This document shows, one piece after another, positions 9,301-16,736 of a stretch of DNA of 34,347 nt (within the stretch, counting starts at the first letter, position 1; each line of letters begins with the position of its first letter). The stretch comes from Bacillota bacterium. GTDB lineage: Bacteria > Bacillota > Bacilli > Bacillales_A > Planococcaceae. Made by a program: the position numbers and the translations under genes. Below the pieces are notes generated by a model. The model had not been told where the DNA came from and ran no database searches. It worked only from the letters and a program-made list of their open reading frames with translations. Where the stretch lies: contig JAEXYZ010000110.1 in assembly GCA_023405135.1 (NCBI GenBank), positions 1-34,347 of the forward strand. Reading direction: 5' to 3'.

Positions 9301-9758
9301 CATATTTATGTCTTTCAGATTTCTTAAAAACAGTTGATAGTGGAGAAATGGATTATGTTGCGCTTATGGTTGTTACTGCTGGACACGGTGTGAAAACTGT
9401 TGCAGATCAATTAAAAGAAGATGGTAAGTTTTTAGAAAGCCATGCTCTACTTGCAACGGCGTTAGAACTGGCAGAAGGGTTTGCAGAACGATTGCATCAA
9501 GAAATTCGTGATGTTTGGGGCTTCCCAGATGCTACTGATTTTACAATGCGTGAACGCTTTGCGGCAAAGTATCAAGGACAACGATTCTCCTTCGGTTATC
9601 CCGCATGTCCAAATTTAGAGGATCAAGAGAAACTATTTAAACTATTACAGCCCGAGCAAATTGGTGTTCAATTAACGGAAGGCTTTATGATGGAACCAGA
9701 GGCAAGTGTATCAGCCATTGTCTTTGCCCATCCAAATGCACGATATTTTAATGTTTAA
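6327..9758 (+). CDS. metH: cobalamin-dependent methionine synthase
   Basis: 1143 aa with the full MetH domain order. A homocysteine domain spans 1 to about 310 (zinc ligands Cys227, Cys290, Cys291). A pterin-binding domain spans about 325-600 (FIGERTNVIGSRKFK, VIDSTDERVIEEAL). A cap and Rossmann B12-binding module lies around 620-870; its DVHDIGKN motif places the cobalt-coordinating His at 725, followed by SGLL and GGAAL. A C-terminal AdoMet reactivation domain contains RFSFGYPACPNLEDQ. The enzyme transfers a methyl group from methyl-THF to homocysteine via cobalamin. The ATG lies inside the 3' end of yitJ (8-bp overlap), so translation is coupled. The presence of the reactivation domain implies a flavodoxin-type reductase elsewhere. 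Confidence 0.98.
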   Translation: MFNHPIEAQLQKRILIIDGAMGTMLQQANLTAEDFGGEELEGCNENLVLTRPDVLTNIHRAYLEAGADIICTNTFGGTPLVLNEYDLGHKAEEINKRAVELALAAVEEFSTDEWPRFVAGAIGPTTKTLSVTGGITFDELTENFYVQAKALIEAGAHLLLLETSQDMLNVKAASLAINRAFEETGKKLPIMVSATIEPMGTTLAGQTIEAFYISIEHINPLSVGLNCATGPEFMTDHIRSLSDLSTSYISCYPNAGLPDEEGHYHETPDSLSIKLRGFAEKGWLNIVGGCCGTTPDHIKAIREAVDGYSPRQVPEQTHGHVVSGIDPLLYDDSMRPLFIGERTNVIGSRKFKQLIIDGKFEEAAEIARAQVKNGAHVIDICLANPDRDELEDMRNFMQEVVKKVKVPLVIDSTDERVIEEALKYSQGKAIINSINLEDGEERFDAVMPIVKKYGASVVVGTIDEAGMAVTRQRKLEVAQRSYQLLTEKWGLNPEDIIFDPLVFPVGTGDEQYIGAAEETIEGIRLIKEKFPKALTVLGVSNVSFGLPPVGREVLNAVFLYHCTQAGLDYAIVNTEKLERYASIPEAEIKLANDLIFNTNDETLAVFTDFYRDKKKEKSVANIPATVEERLAYYIVEGTKEGLIPDLEEARKIFDTPLDIINGPLMEGMAEVGRLFNDNQLIVAEVLQSAGVMKAAVAHLEQYMEKTDDSSGKGKIVLATVKGDVHDIGKNLVDIILSNNGYKVIDLGIKVTPAQLIEAIRKEQPDFVGLSGLLVKSAQQMVLTAQDFKEANIDVPILVGGAALSKRFTETKIAAEYDGPVIYSKDAMQGLEHVNRLIDVKEREVFIRELQESREKRLLADAKRAAKPAKTAAERVVKTVEDAPVFKPKDLIKHIKRNYSVAHLHPYVNMRTLIGHHLGLKGNVENLLAEKDERATQLYNLVNEYLTSDLLQPSGMYQFFPAQADGDDVVIYSPEDGKTEIEKFHFPRQKEAPYLCLSDFLKTVDSGEMDYVALMVVTAGHGVKTVADQLKEDGKFLESHALLATALELAEGFAERLHQEIRDVWGFPDATDFTMRERFAAKYQGQRFSFGYPACPNLEDQEKLFKLLQPEQIGVQLTEGFMMEPEASVSAIVFAHPNARYFNV

Positions 9759-9765
9759 AATAATT

Positions 9766-9819
9766 CCCTTGAAGTAGAGGCTATTTAATTTTGGACAGCT
9801 TCTTCTTCAAGGGTTTTTT
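9766..9819 (+). terminator. Terminator after metH
   Basis: CCCTTGAAG pairs with CTTCAAGGG, extended inward by AGA/TCT and GCT/AGC, and is followed by TTTTTT at 9814-9819. Confidence 0.88.
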
Positions 9820-9961
9820 ATGCATAAATTTAAAAATCTCGAGAATATATTAAGTAAACAACTCAAAGTGAAAGAATAATAACTTTACGAAATATAAAAA
9901 GGTGGCATGTTTCTATCCTTTAGCAAACTAGAAAGCTCATAAAAAGAAAGGAAATGATCTT

Positions 9962-11101
9962 TTGGTTGACTACTTGCAGTCTAAAGAACAGGAAATGTTA
10001 TTTATGCTTGAAAGGCTTGTAAATAAAGATTCTGGAAGTCATTATAAAAAAGGTGTAGACACATTAGGGAAAATTTTAAGTAATGAATACAACTTAATAA
10101 ATTTTAAAGTTGATACTGTAAAGCAAGCGGAAGTCGGGAATCATCTATTAATTCGTCATAAAGATGCAAAAGCACCTAAAATTGTTATATTGGGGCACTT
10201 AGATACTGTCTTTAAAGAAGGTACAGTAAAAGAACGGCCTTTTAAAATTCGTGGCTCAAGAGCATATGGTCCAGGTGTAATCGATATGAAAGGAAGTCAT
10301 GTAACATTGCTTTATGCTTTAAAGGCGCTTATTGAAAGTGGAGATGAAGAAGCATATAAAAATGTTCAAATCATTTATAATAGTGATGAAGAAATTGGCT
10401 CCACCACCTCAAATGTGTTAATTGAAAACATTGCCCTTGGAAAGCAATATGCATTAGTTATGGAACCTGCTCGTCCAGATGGATCATTAGTAAGTGCTAG
10501 AAGAGGCGGCGGTCATTATGATTTGAAAGTATATGGAAAAGCAGCCCATGCAGGTATAGCTCCAGAGGATGGGATTAGTGCGATTGAGGAAATTTCACAT
10601 AAAATAGTTAAATTACAAAAATTAAATCAAATTCAAGAAGGAATAAATGTTAATGTAGGTATAGTGAAGGGTGGGGAATCAGCAAACGTTATTTGTCCAT
10701 ATGCAGAGGCAATCATAGATATTCGAATTGATAAATTGGAACAGGGGTTTATAATTGATCAGGAAATTCGGAAAATATGTGCAAAGGCTGACGTACCTGG
10801 TGCTATTCTAGAGTTAGAAGGTGGAATTAATCGTTCTCCTATGGTGAAAAATGAAGGAACGATACAGCTATTAAATGTCATTCAAGAAATTTGCAAAGAA
10901 ATGGATTTGCAATTAACGGATGTTTCTACAGGTGGAAATTCAGATGCTTCCTTCACTTCTAATGTAGGAGTTCCAACAATAGATGGCTTAGGTCCTGTTG
11001 GAGGGAATGCCCATAGTGAGGATGAATATTTAGAAATTCCATCATTAGTTGAGCGAGCATTATTATTATCTAAAGTTATTAAACGGCTAAGTAATTGCTA
11101 G
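9962..11101 (+). CDS. M20-family metallopeptidase (carboxypeptidase G2-like)
   Basis: 379 aa, the usual size for M20A glutamate carboxypeptidase-like enzymes, which cut amide bonds next to a terminal amino acid using two zinc ions. Metal and catalytic motifs are in order: GHLDTVF (His79, Asp81), GPGVIDMKG, YNSDEEIGS with the catalytic Glu pair, MEPARPDG, and the C-terminal HSEDEY His. A dimerisation (lid) insert starts near GGGHYDLKVYGKAAHAG. It starts with TTG: GAAAGG at 9947-9952 is correctly spaced, and the nearby ATG at 9954 is out of frame. A GNAT gene follows by 28 bp. Substrate is unknown; folate polyglutamate or an acyl-amino acid are options. Confidence 0.87.
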   Translation: MVDYLQSKEQEMLFMLERLVNKDSGSHYKKGVDTLGKILSNEYNLINFKVDTVKQAEVGNHLLIRHKDAKAPKIVILGHLDTVFKEGTVKERPFKIRGSRAYGPGVIDMKGSHVTLLYALKALIESGDEEAYKNVQIIYNSDEEIGSTTSNVLIENIALGKQYALVMEPARPDGSLVSARRGGGHYDLKVYGKAAHAGIAPEDGISAIEEISHKIVKLQKLNQIQEGINVNVGIVKGGESANVICPYAEAIIDIRIDKLEQGFIIDQEIRKICAKADVPGAILELEGGINRSPMVKNEGTIQLLNVIQEICKEMDLQLTDVSTGGNSDASFTSNVGVPTIDGLGPVGGNAHSEDEYLEIPSLVERALLLSKVIKRLSNC

Positions 11102-11129
11102 AATAAAAGCTAGATAAGGAGATTTGAAA

Positions 11130-11642
11130 ATGATTAGACCAATGACGAAGCAAGATTTAACAATAGTAAATGAAATTTATAATGATGCAATTTTAACTAC
11201 AACAGCTCTTTATAAATATGAACCAGAAACGCTTGAGCAACGTGAACAATGGTTTTCTGTAAAAAAAGAAAATAATGATCCGCTTTTTGTTTATGAAGAA
11301 AATGGTGAGGTAATGGGGTTTGCTACATTCGGTCCGTTTCGAGCATACCCGGCCTATAAATATACAATTGAGCATTCCGTTTATGTTCATAAAGACCATC
11401 ATCGTAAAGGTATTGGTACAAAATTAATGAAAAAACTAATTGAAGAAGCAGAGCAACGTGAAGTAAAAACAATGGTAGCATGTATTGATGCTGAAAATAA
11501 GGGCAGTATTATCTCCCATGAAAAGCTTGGCTTTTATTACACAGGGACAATTAAAAATTCGGGTTATAAATTTGGTCGATGGTTAGATTTAGTATTTCTA
11601 CAGCTGGATTTAAAGGGCCCTGCTAATCCGAAAGAAAATTAG
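11130..11642 (+). CDS. GNAT N-acetyltransferase, phosphinothricin acetyltransferase-like
   Basis: 170 aa. The ATG at 11130 is chosen for the AAGGAGA site 7 bases upstream; the TTG two codons earlier is less likely. Family features of the PAT/YwnH subgroup are visible: IRPMTKQDLTIVNEIYNDAI at the start, the VMGFATFGPFR strand, HSVYVHKDHHRKGIGTKLM (acetyl-CoA pyrophosphate loop), and NKGSIISHEKLGFYYTGT. Relatives acetylate the amino group of phosphinothricin, methionine sulfoximine or similar small amines. It probably shares a transcript with the M20 peptidase just upstream. The natural substrate cannot be read from sequence. Confidence 0.88.
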   Translation: MIRPMTKQDLTIVNEIYNDAILTTTALYKYEPETLEQREQWFSVKKENNDPLFVYEENGEVMGFATFGPFRAYPAYKYTIEHSVYVHKDHHRKGIGTKLMKKLIEEAEQREVKTMVACIDAENKGSIISHEKLGFYYTGTIKNSGYKFGRWLDLVFLQLDLKGPANPKEN

Positions 11643-11649
11643 TCGATAA

Positions 11650-11685
11650 AACTATCTTAACTATTAATGTTAGGATAGTTTTTTT
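11650..11685 (+). terminator. Terminator after the GNAT gene
   Basis: AACTATCTTAAC (11650-11661) pairs with GTTAGGATAGTT (11669-11680, one G-U pair) and runs into a T-tract. Confidence 0.9.
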
Positions 11686-11704
11686 ATGCACATATTTATC
11701 ATAC

Positions 11705-11726
11705 TGTCATATGACATTTGTAATGT
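11705..11726. promoter_or_regulatory. Candidate DesR operator upstream of des
   Basis: A perfect 12-bp palindrome TGTCATATGACA (11705-11716) overlaps a second inverted pair ACATT/AATGT (11714-11726). It lies about 90 bp before the desaturase gene, where phospho-DesR would be expected to act. The assignment is by position and symmetry; no clear -35/-10 pair was found beside it. Confidence 0.5.
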
Positions 11727-11812
11727 TTTAAATGTGATGTTTGCTTCTGTTTATCAACCTCTCCTTCCTTTAAGCTTAAACTAGAGATCTTAAGGAAAGA
11801 GGGTATTTAAAA

Positions 11813-12844
11813 ATGGCAATAACCGATGCTGAAAAAACTAAAAAATTGCGTAATGATGTTGCTCCATTTGCAAAGTCTGAGACGAAAAAAAGTATTTTAC
11901 AAATAATAAATACAATACTACCACTTCTGTTTATTTGGGCAGCAGGCTATTATTTACTTCAATTTTCACCATGGTTTACTGTGGTGTGTAGTATTCTCGC
12001 TTCAGGTTTTGTCGTTCGTACTTTTATCATTTTCCATGATTGTACACATGGTTCGTTTTTTAAAAGTAAAAAAGCTAATAATTTAGTTGGGAATATTACA
12101 GGAATCTTAACATCATTCCCATATGAAAAATGGAAACGTGAACATACAATTCACCATGCTACAAGTTCAAACCTTGATAAACGTGGTATTGGCGACATTG
12201 ATATGTTAACAGTTGATGAATATTTAGAAAAATCAAAGCTTGCACGTTTAGGATATCGTTTATATCGAAACCCAATAGTAATGTTTGGACTAGGACCATT
12301 ATATATGGTATTAGTTTTAAATCGACTTAATCGAAGTGATGCGAAGAAAAAGGAACGTCTAAATACTTATTTTACAAATGGTATTTTATTAATTGTTTGC
12401 ATAACGCTTATTTTAATGTTTGGATGGCAAACGTTTTTTCTAGTACATGGACTAACATTATTTATTGCAGGTTCACTAGGCATTTGGTTATTTTACATTC
12501 AGCATACGTACGAAGATTCATATTTTGAGTACAATAGTGAATGGGATTATGTAAAAGCTGCAGTAGAAGGCAGTTCGTATTACAAATTACCAAAGCTTCT
12601 GCAATGGATTACAGGAAATATTGGTTTTCATCATGTTCACCATTTGGCACCAAGAGTACCAAATTATAAACTAGAAGAGGCACATGAATCAGTTGTTCCG
12701 TTGCAAAGAGCTACAACTATTACATTAAAAACAAGTGTTGAATCAATCCGTTATAAATTATATGATCCAAAACGTAAGAAGTTCATCTCATTCAAAGAAG
12801 TTGAACAAAGCATACAATTAAAAAATAAATCCGTTCAGGTATAA
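11813..12844 (+). CDS. des: acyl-lipid fatty acid desaturase (Des)
   Basis: A 343-aa membrane-bound di-iron desaturase that puts a double bond into membrane lipid acyl chains after cold shock. The three histidine boxes are intact: HDCTH at 75-79, HTIHH at 111-115 and HHVHH at 273-277. Hydrophobic segments occur around residues 28-70 and 175-230 (near LLIVCITLILMFG and LFIAGSLGIWLF). A GGAAAGAGGG site precedes the ATG. The gene stands directly upstream of desK-desR, as in B. subtilis. A terminator-like hairpin separates it from desK, so des may be made in excess over its regulators. Confidence 0.94.
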   Translation: MAITDAEKTKKLRNDVAPFAKSETKKSILQIINTILPLLFIWAAGYYLLQFSPWFTVVCSILASGFVVRTFIIFHDCTHGSFFKSKKANNLVGNITGILTSFPYEKWKREHTIHHATSSNLDKRGIGDIDMLTVDEYLEKSKLARLGYRLYRNPIVMFGLGPLYMVLVLNRLNRSDAKKKERLNTYFTNGILLIVCITLILMFGWQTFFLVHGLTLFIAGSLGIWLFYIQHTYEDSYFEYNSEWDYVKAAVEGSSYYKLPKLLQWITGNIGFHHVHHLAPRVPNYKLEEAHESVVPLQRATTITLKTSVESIRYKLYDPKRKKFISFKEVEQSIQLKNKSVQV

Positions 12845-12849
12845 AATTG

Positions 12850-12889
12850 TGTCCCGAGAGTATTAAATACTTAAGGGACATTCTTTTTT
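12850..12889 (+). terminator. Terminator between des and desK
   Basis: TGTCCC (12850-12855) pairs with GGGACA (12875-12880); an inner AGTAT/ATACT stem is present, and a T-rich tract follows. It may end the des transcript or allow partial read-through into desKR. Confidence 0.8.
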
Positions 12890-12972
12890 GAAGGGCATAT
12901 ATTTTTAAATCGTTAGTAGTATCACCATTTGTTATACTATAAAAAACTAATAAGGAAGTTGTGAGGAATGCC

Positions 12973-14100
12973 ATGCAAAGTTGGTATACGATATTACCGA
13001 AAAATCCGTGGATAAGTATTTATGTCTGGATTATTTTTTGTATTTTGCCATTCTACTTTATTATTCGGTCGTATTCATTCATACAAATTACAATTGGTAT
13101 TGTGTTAATATTACTTTATTTTTTATCCCATCGTTTTTCATTTAAATCAAAAACTGGCCTTGTTTATATGTGGATTAGTTTTGAGATGGTATTAAATATA
13201 GCTATGACATTGATGTTTGGATATGTTTATCTTTCTTTATTTACTGCCTTTTTTATTGGCAATATAAAAAATACAGTTGGATTTTATATTATGTATGGAT
13301 TACATATTGGATTTACAGTGCTTTCAATTGTAGCGGGATATTTTTTGAATTTAGAGCTATTCCTTTCAGAAACACCTTTTATTATTATTACAGTAATTGG
13401 AGTCGTGCTTTTGCCGTTCACTTTATATAGTCGAAATAAACAAGAAAATTTAGTAGGACAGCTTGAAACAGCAAAAGAAAGAATTGCAGAGCTTATTATT
13501 CATGAAGAACGTCAACGAATTGCAAGAGACTTGCACGATACGTTAGGACAAAAGTTATCGATGATTGGTTTGAAAAGTGATTTGGCTAGTCGCCTTATTA
13601 CAAAAAATCCTAGCCAAGCAATTCAAGAAATTAAAGATATTCGTCATACTGCAAGCATAGCTTTAAAGGAAGTACGGGAACTTGTATCAGATATGCGTGC
13701 TGTGAAGTTGAATGAGGAGCTCATAAGAGTTGAGCAAATATTAAAAGCGGCACAAATAGATTATGAAATTATTGGCGATATGGAGTCTTTAAATATTCCT
13801 GTATTGGCGGAAAATGTTTTAAGTATGTGTTTAAAAGAAGCAATTACAAATGTTGTGAAGCATAGTAAAGCAAAAAAATGTAAAATAAAAATAGAGAGAA
13901 ATAATAATGAAGTAGTATTAACGGTTATCGATAGTGGAAAAGGCATTAATGAAAAGCTAAATATTGTTGGGAACGGTTTGAAAGGGATGCAAGAACGATT
14001 GGAATTTATTAATGGTTCACTAACTGTTGAAAGTAATAAAGGGGTAAAACTAGTTATTCGTGTACCATTAGCCATCACACATCAGAAAGGAAGTGAGTGA
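12973..14100 (+). CDS. desK: thermosensor histidine kinase DesK
   Basis: 375 aa. The ATG at 12973 follows GAGG by 6 bases and puts the phospho-acceptor at His188 (RQRIARDLHDTLGQKLS), the same number I recall for B. subtilis DesK; a GTG at 12961 is the alternative. Residues 1 to about 155 hold several membrane helices that form the temperature sensor, followed by a coiled-coil linker (LVGQLETAKERIAELI). A HisKA_3 dimerisation domain and an ATPase domain follow, with N-box CLKEAITNVVKHS, DSGKG, and NGLKGMQERLEF. DesK phosphorylates DesR when the membrane stiffens in the cold. The stop codon abuts the desR start with one base between them. Confidence 0.94.
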   Translation: MQSWYTILPKNPWISIYVWIIFCILPFYFIIRSYSFIQITIGIVLILLYFLSHRFSFKSKTGLVYMWISFEMVLNIAMTLMFGYVYLSLFTAFFIGNIKNTVGFYIMYGLHIGFTVLSIVAGYFLNLELFLSETPFIIITVIGVVLLPFTLYSRNKQENLVGQLETAKERIAELIIHEERQRIARDLHDTLGQKLSMIGLKSDLASRLITKNPSQAIQEIKDIRHTASIALKEVRELVSDMRAVKLNEELIRVEQILKAAQIDYEIIGDMESLNIPVLAENVLSMCLKEAITNVVKHSKAKKCKIKIERNNNEVVLTVIDSGKGINEKLNIVGNGLKGMQERLEFINGSLTVESNKGVKLVIRVPLAITHQKGSE

Positions 14101-14101
14101 A

Positions 14102-14710
14102 ATGATTCGAATAGTAATAGCGGAAGATCAAGGAATGTTGCTTGGTGCGATGAAGTCACTGCTCAGTATGGAAGATGATATGGAAGTGGTAGGACTTGCA
14201 AAAAATGGAGAAGAAGCAGTTGCTTTAGTGAAAGACCTCAATCCAGATATTTGTATTATGGATATTGAAATGCCTGTTAAAACTGGGTTAGATGCTGCGG
14301 AAGAACTAGTTGACTATACGAATTGTAAAATTATAATTTTAACTACATTTGCAAGACCTGGATATTTTGAACGTGCTAGAAAAGCGGGTGTGCGCGGATA
14401 TTTATTAAAGGATAGCCCGATTGAAGAGTTAGTTCATTCGATTCGAGTAATAATGGATGGACGAAGAATTTACGCTCCAGAACTGGTGGATTTTGTTTAT
14501 GAGGATGATAGCGAAAATCCATTAACAGAACGTGAAAGCCAAGTGTTAGAACTAGTAGCAGAAGGCAAAACAACAAAAGAAATCGCAGCGGAACTTTTCC
14601 TATCAGCAGGAACAGTAAGAAACTATATCTCAACAATACTAGACAAGCTAGGAGTAGGAAACCGAATAGAAGCCATCTCTCGATTCAAGGAAAAAGGTTG
14701 GAATAAATAA
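14102..14710 (+). CDS. desR: response regulator DesR (NarL/LuxR family)
   Basis: 202 aa from the ATG at 14102; AAAGGA upstream fits this start better than the in-frame GTG at 14093. The receiver domain (1 to about 120) has the acidic pair Glu8-Asp9, phospho-acceptor Asp54 (IMDIEMP), a Thr in LTTFARPGYF, and Lys in YLLKDSP. The C-terminal LuxR-type helix-turn-helix reads LTERESQVLELVAEGKTTKE and ends with TVRNYISTILDKLGV. Phosphorylated by DesK, it is expected to activate des, probably at the palindrome region upstream of that gene. It forms a two-gene unit with desK. Confidence 0.94.
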   Translation: MIRIVIAEDQGMLLGAMKSLLSMEDDMEVVGLAKNGEEAVALVKDLNPDICIMDIEMPVKTGLDAAEELVDYTNCKIIILTTFARPGYFERARKAGVRGYLLKDSPIEELVHSIRVIMDGRRIYAPELVDFVYEDDSENPLTERESQVLELVAEGKTTKEIAAELFLSAGTVRNYISTILDKLGVGNRIEAISRFKEKGWNK

Positions 14711-14729
14711 TATCAATTTGATAAAAGCT

Positions 14730-14839
14730 GGGGCACATAGAATTTTGTTTCGGGCGGATAGCAAAAAATAGGGGCACATAAAACCACGTTCGGGCGGATA
14801 GCATAATTGGGTCACATAGCACCACGCTCGGGTATCACC
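14730..14839. repeat. Three imperfect tandem copies of a ~33-nt intergenic repeat
   Basis: Units begin at about 14730, 14771 and 14809 (spacing 41 and 38). Each has the core GGGCACATA (third copy GGGTCACATA), a variable middle (ACCACG in copies 2 and 3) and CGGGCGGATAGC (third copy diverged to CGGGTATCACC). The block has no ORF, sits between desR and a terminator, and is locally GC-rich. I do not recognise the family. Confidence 0.75.
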
Positions 14840-14873
14840 ACCGTAGTAGCAATGTGTATAAGTAATAAAAACA

Positions 14874-14902
14874 AGGCTGTACTGAAATTTTCAGTACAGC
14901 CT
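14874..14902 (-). terminator. Terminator for proline dehydrogenase (possibly bidirectional)
   Basis: AGGCTGTACTGA pairs perfectly with TCAGTACAGCCT. On the minus strand it is followed by TTGTTTTTATT, so it ends the proline dehydrogenase transcript; it may also stop desR read-through. Confidence 0.85.
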
Positions 14903-14912
14903 ATTTGTTATC

Positions 14913-15890
14913 TTATCGATTTTTTTTAGTTAAACGACCTAGTAAGAACGCAGCAGCAGTAACACCAATTAATGTGTTTGTTTTCTTAGTGAATACTTGT
15001 TTTGTAACAAGTTTGATGTTTTGTGGGCGTTCAGCTAAACGACGCATGAAATATCCATACCAGTCATTACCAAATGGTACATAAGTACAGAAGTTATATC
15101 CTTCTTTTGCAAGCTCTAATTGCATTTCTTTACGGAATCCGTAAAGCATTTGGAATTCAAATTTGTCATTTGGAATATTGTTTTCTTTAACAAATTGTTT
15201 AACATGGTTAATTACATTGTGGTCATGTGTTGCGATTGAAGTGAATTTACCATTTAATAAATGATATTCGATTAATTCAATGTAGTTTAAATCGATATCG
15301 TTTTTATCTTGGTAAGCTACATTAGCAGGTTCTTTATAAGCACCTTTTACAATGCGTAGACGATAGTCTTTGTATTTTTCAATGTTTTCATTTGCATTGA
15401 AGAAATACGCTTGAATAACAGAACCAACATTGTCGTAAGTCTCTGATAATTTTTCCATTAAATCGAATGTTGGTTGAAGACGTTCATAAGTTTCTTGGTC
15501 AAAGTTTACATGCATTTTATATTTATGTGCTGCAGCCACGATTTCTTTTAAGTTTTCATAGCAGAAATCGTAGTCAATGTCTAGACCAAGTTGAGATGGT
15601 TTTACTGAGATATGCGCATCCACACCATTTTCATGGATAGCTTCAATTACTTCTAAAATTTGATTTTTTGCTTTTGTTGCCTCAGATTTTTCATAAACGA
15701 ATTCACCTAAGTTATCAACTGTACAAGAAATTCCTTGTCTGTTTAATTCTTTTATACTTTCGATCATTTCAGGAATGTTAGTTCCAGCAACAACACTTTG
15801 TGCACCGAGCTTTAATCCGTATTTTTGAGCAGCGCTATTTAAAAATTGGTTTTCAGATAAGTGAATGAAAAAATCACGTAATACTGGCAT
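14913..15890 (-). CDS. putM: proline dehydrogenase (monofunctional)
   Basis: 325 aa, the size of stand-alone Bacillus-type proline dehydrogenases (YusM/FadM-like). It is an FAD enzyme oxidising L-proline to pyrroline-5-carboxylate and passing electrons to the respiratory chain. The signature end of the (beta/alpha)8 barrel is clear: FEFQMLYGFRKEMQ, then TYVPFGNDWYGYFMRRLAERPQN; RIVKGAYKEP and IATHDHNVI precede it. A short hydrophobic C-terminal stretch (TLIGVTAAAFLLG) followed by basic residues may give membrane contact. AAAGAGGT lies before the ATG. The next step enzyme (P5C dehydrogenase) is not in the window. A TATAAT hexamer lies upstream with only a weak -35. Confidence 0.95.
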   Translation of the reverse strand: MPVLRDFFIHLSENQFLNSAAQKYGLKLGAQSVVAGTNIPEMIESIKELNRQGISCTVDNLGEFVYEKSEATKAKNQILEVIEAIHENGVDAHISVKPSQLGLDIDYDFCYENLKEIVAAAHKYKMHVNFDQETYERLQPTFDLMEKLSETYDNVGSVIQAYFFNANENIEKYKDYRLRIVKGAYKEPANVAYQDKNDIDLNYIELIEYHLLNGKFTSIATHDHNVINHVKQFVKENNIPNDKFEFQMLYGFRKEMQLELAKEGYNFCTYVPFGNDWYGYFMRRLAERPQNIKLVTKQVFTKKTNTLIGVTAAAFLLGRLTKKNR

Positions 15891-15977
15891 AATTAGTACC
15901 TCTTTCTTTTTTGAGAATAATTATATCATATAATAAAATAATATTAAGGGATTTCAAATAGTTTAAATATTCTAATT

Positions 15978-16736
15978 TCAATTTGATATTTTCTTTAGTA
16001 TTTGCATGCGTTCATTAAATAATGTAGGGTAACTTAAAAAACCGATTAAAATGCTCGATAATGTGGCTGTTGTTAGCAAACCGAATATAATTAATAGTTG
16101 AAATTGTACTGCTTGAACAGGATCTGCACCTCCTATTATTTGACCACTCATCATCCCAGGTAATTGAACAAGACCGATTGTTTTCTGACTTTCAATAGTG
16201 GGAATCATGCTGGCTCTAATTGCATCAGTTAACTGCTTATGGATTGCTTGCTTTGGTGTTCCTCCAAGGGACAATATTAATTCAATTTCATCGCGGCTCG
16301 ATTCAACTTCGGCAGAGAAACGATTTAAAAACAAAATAGATAAAACCATAGAATTACCAATAAGCATACCACTTATAGGAATAATATATTGCGCAGTAGC
16401 AGGGACAATATTAAAGCCAAGTAAAATACCTTGTGTCACCACCTCAATAATTATGAGAGTTGTTGCTATTTTCCATGTTATCCCTTTAATAGCTTTCCCT
16501 TTTTTTCGTGCATTTAACGTTGCTACAATTATTATTAATGCAATCATAAGCAGTATATAAATAATACTATTTGCCTCAAAAACGAATTTTAATACATATC
16601 CAACAGCGAGTAATTGAATAATTGAACGAACAGTTGCGATAATCGTATCTTTTTCAAGACCTAATTTTAAAGTTTTTGAAAGGATAATGGGGATAAGTAC
16701 AAAAATTAATGTTAAAGATAAAGCAGTGTAAGTCAT
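15978..16736 (-). CDS. fetB: FetB/YbbM-type ABC exporter permease (UPF0014)
   Basis: 252 aa, with about seven hydrophobic segments. Family landmarks are SIIQLLAVGYVLKFVF, PISGMLIGNSMVLSILFLNR, ELILSLGGTPKQA, and VQLPGMMSGQIIGGADPVQAVQFQLLI. E. coli FetAB has been linked to iron export and resistance to oxidative stress; a metal-export role here is by homology. Its ATG overlaps the stop of fetA (ATGA, 4 bp), so the two are translated together as one transporter. No clear terminator follows; proline dehydrogenase comes 87 bp later on the same strand and may receive read-through. Confidence 0.92.
   Translation of the reverse strand: MTYTALSLTLIFVLIPIILSKTLKLGLEKDTIIATVRSIIQLLAVGYVLKFVFEANSIIYILLMIALIIIVATLNARKKGKAIKGITWKIATTLIIIEVVTQGILLGFNIVPATAQYIIPISGMLIGNSMVLSILFLNRFSAEVESSRDEIELILSLGGTPKQAIHKQLTDAIRASMIPTIESQKTIGLVQLPGMMSGQIIGGADPVQAVQFQLLIIFGLLTTATLSSILIGFLSYPTLFNERMQILKKISN

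Noticed and set aside
14730..14839. CRISPR array
   Set aside because: Only three imperfect units, with short AT-rich gaps rather than unique spacers of constant length, and no leader or cas genes.
16198..16560. Plus-strand 120-codon ORF opposite fetB
   Set aside because: It lies entirely within fetB, which has clear family motifs and a coupled partner; no ribosome site supports the opposite frame.
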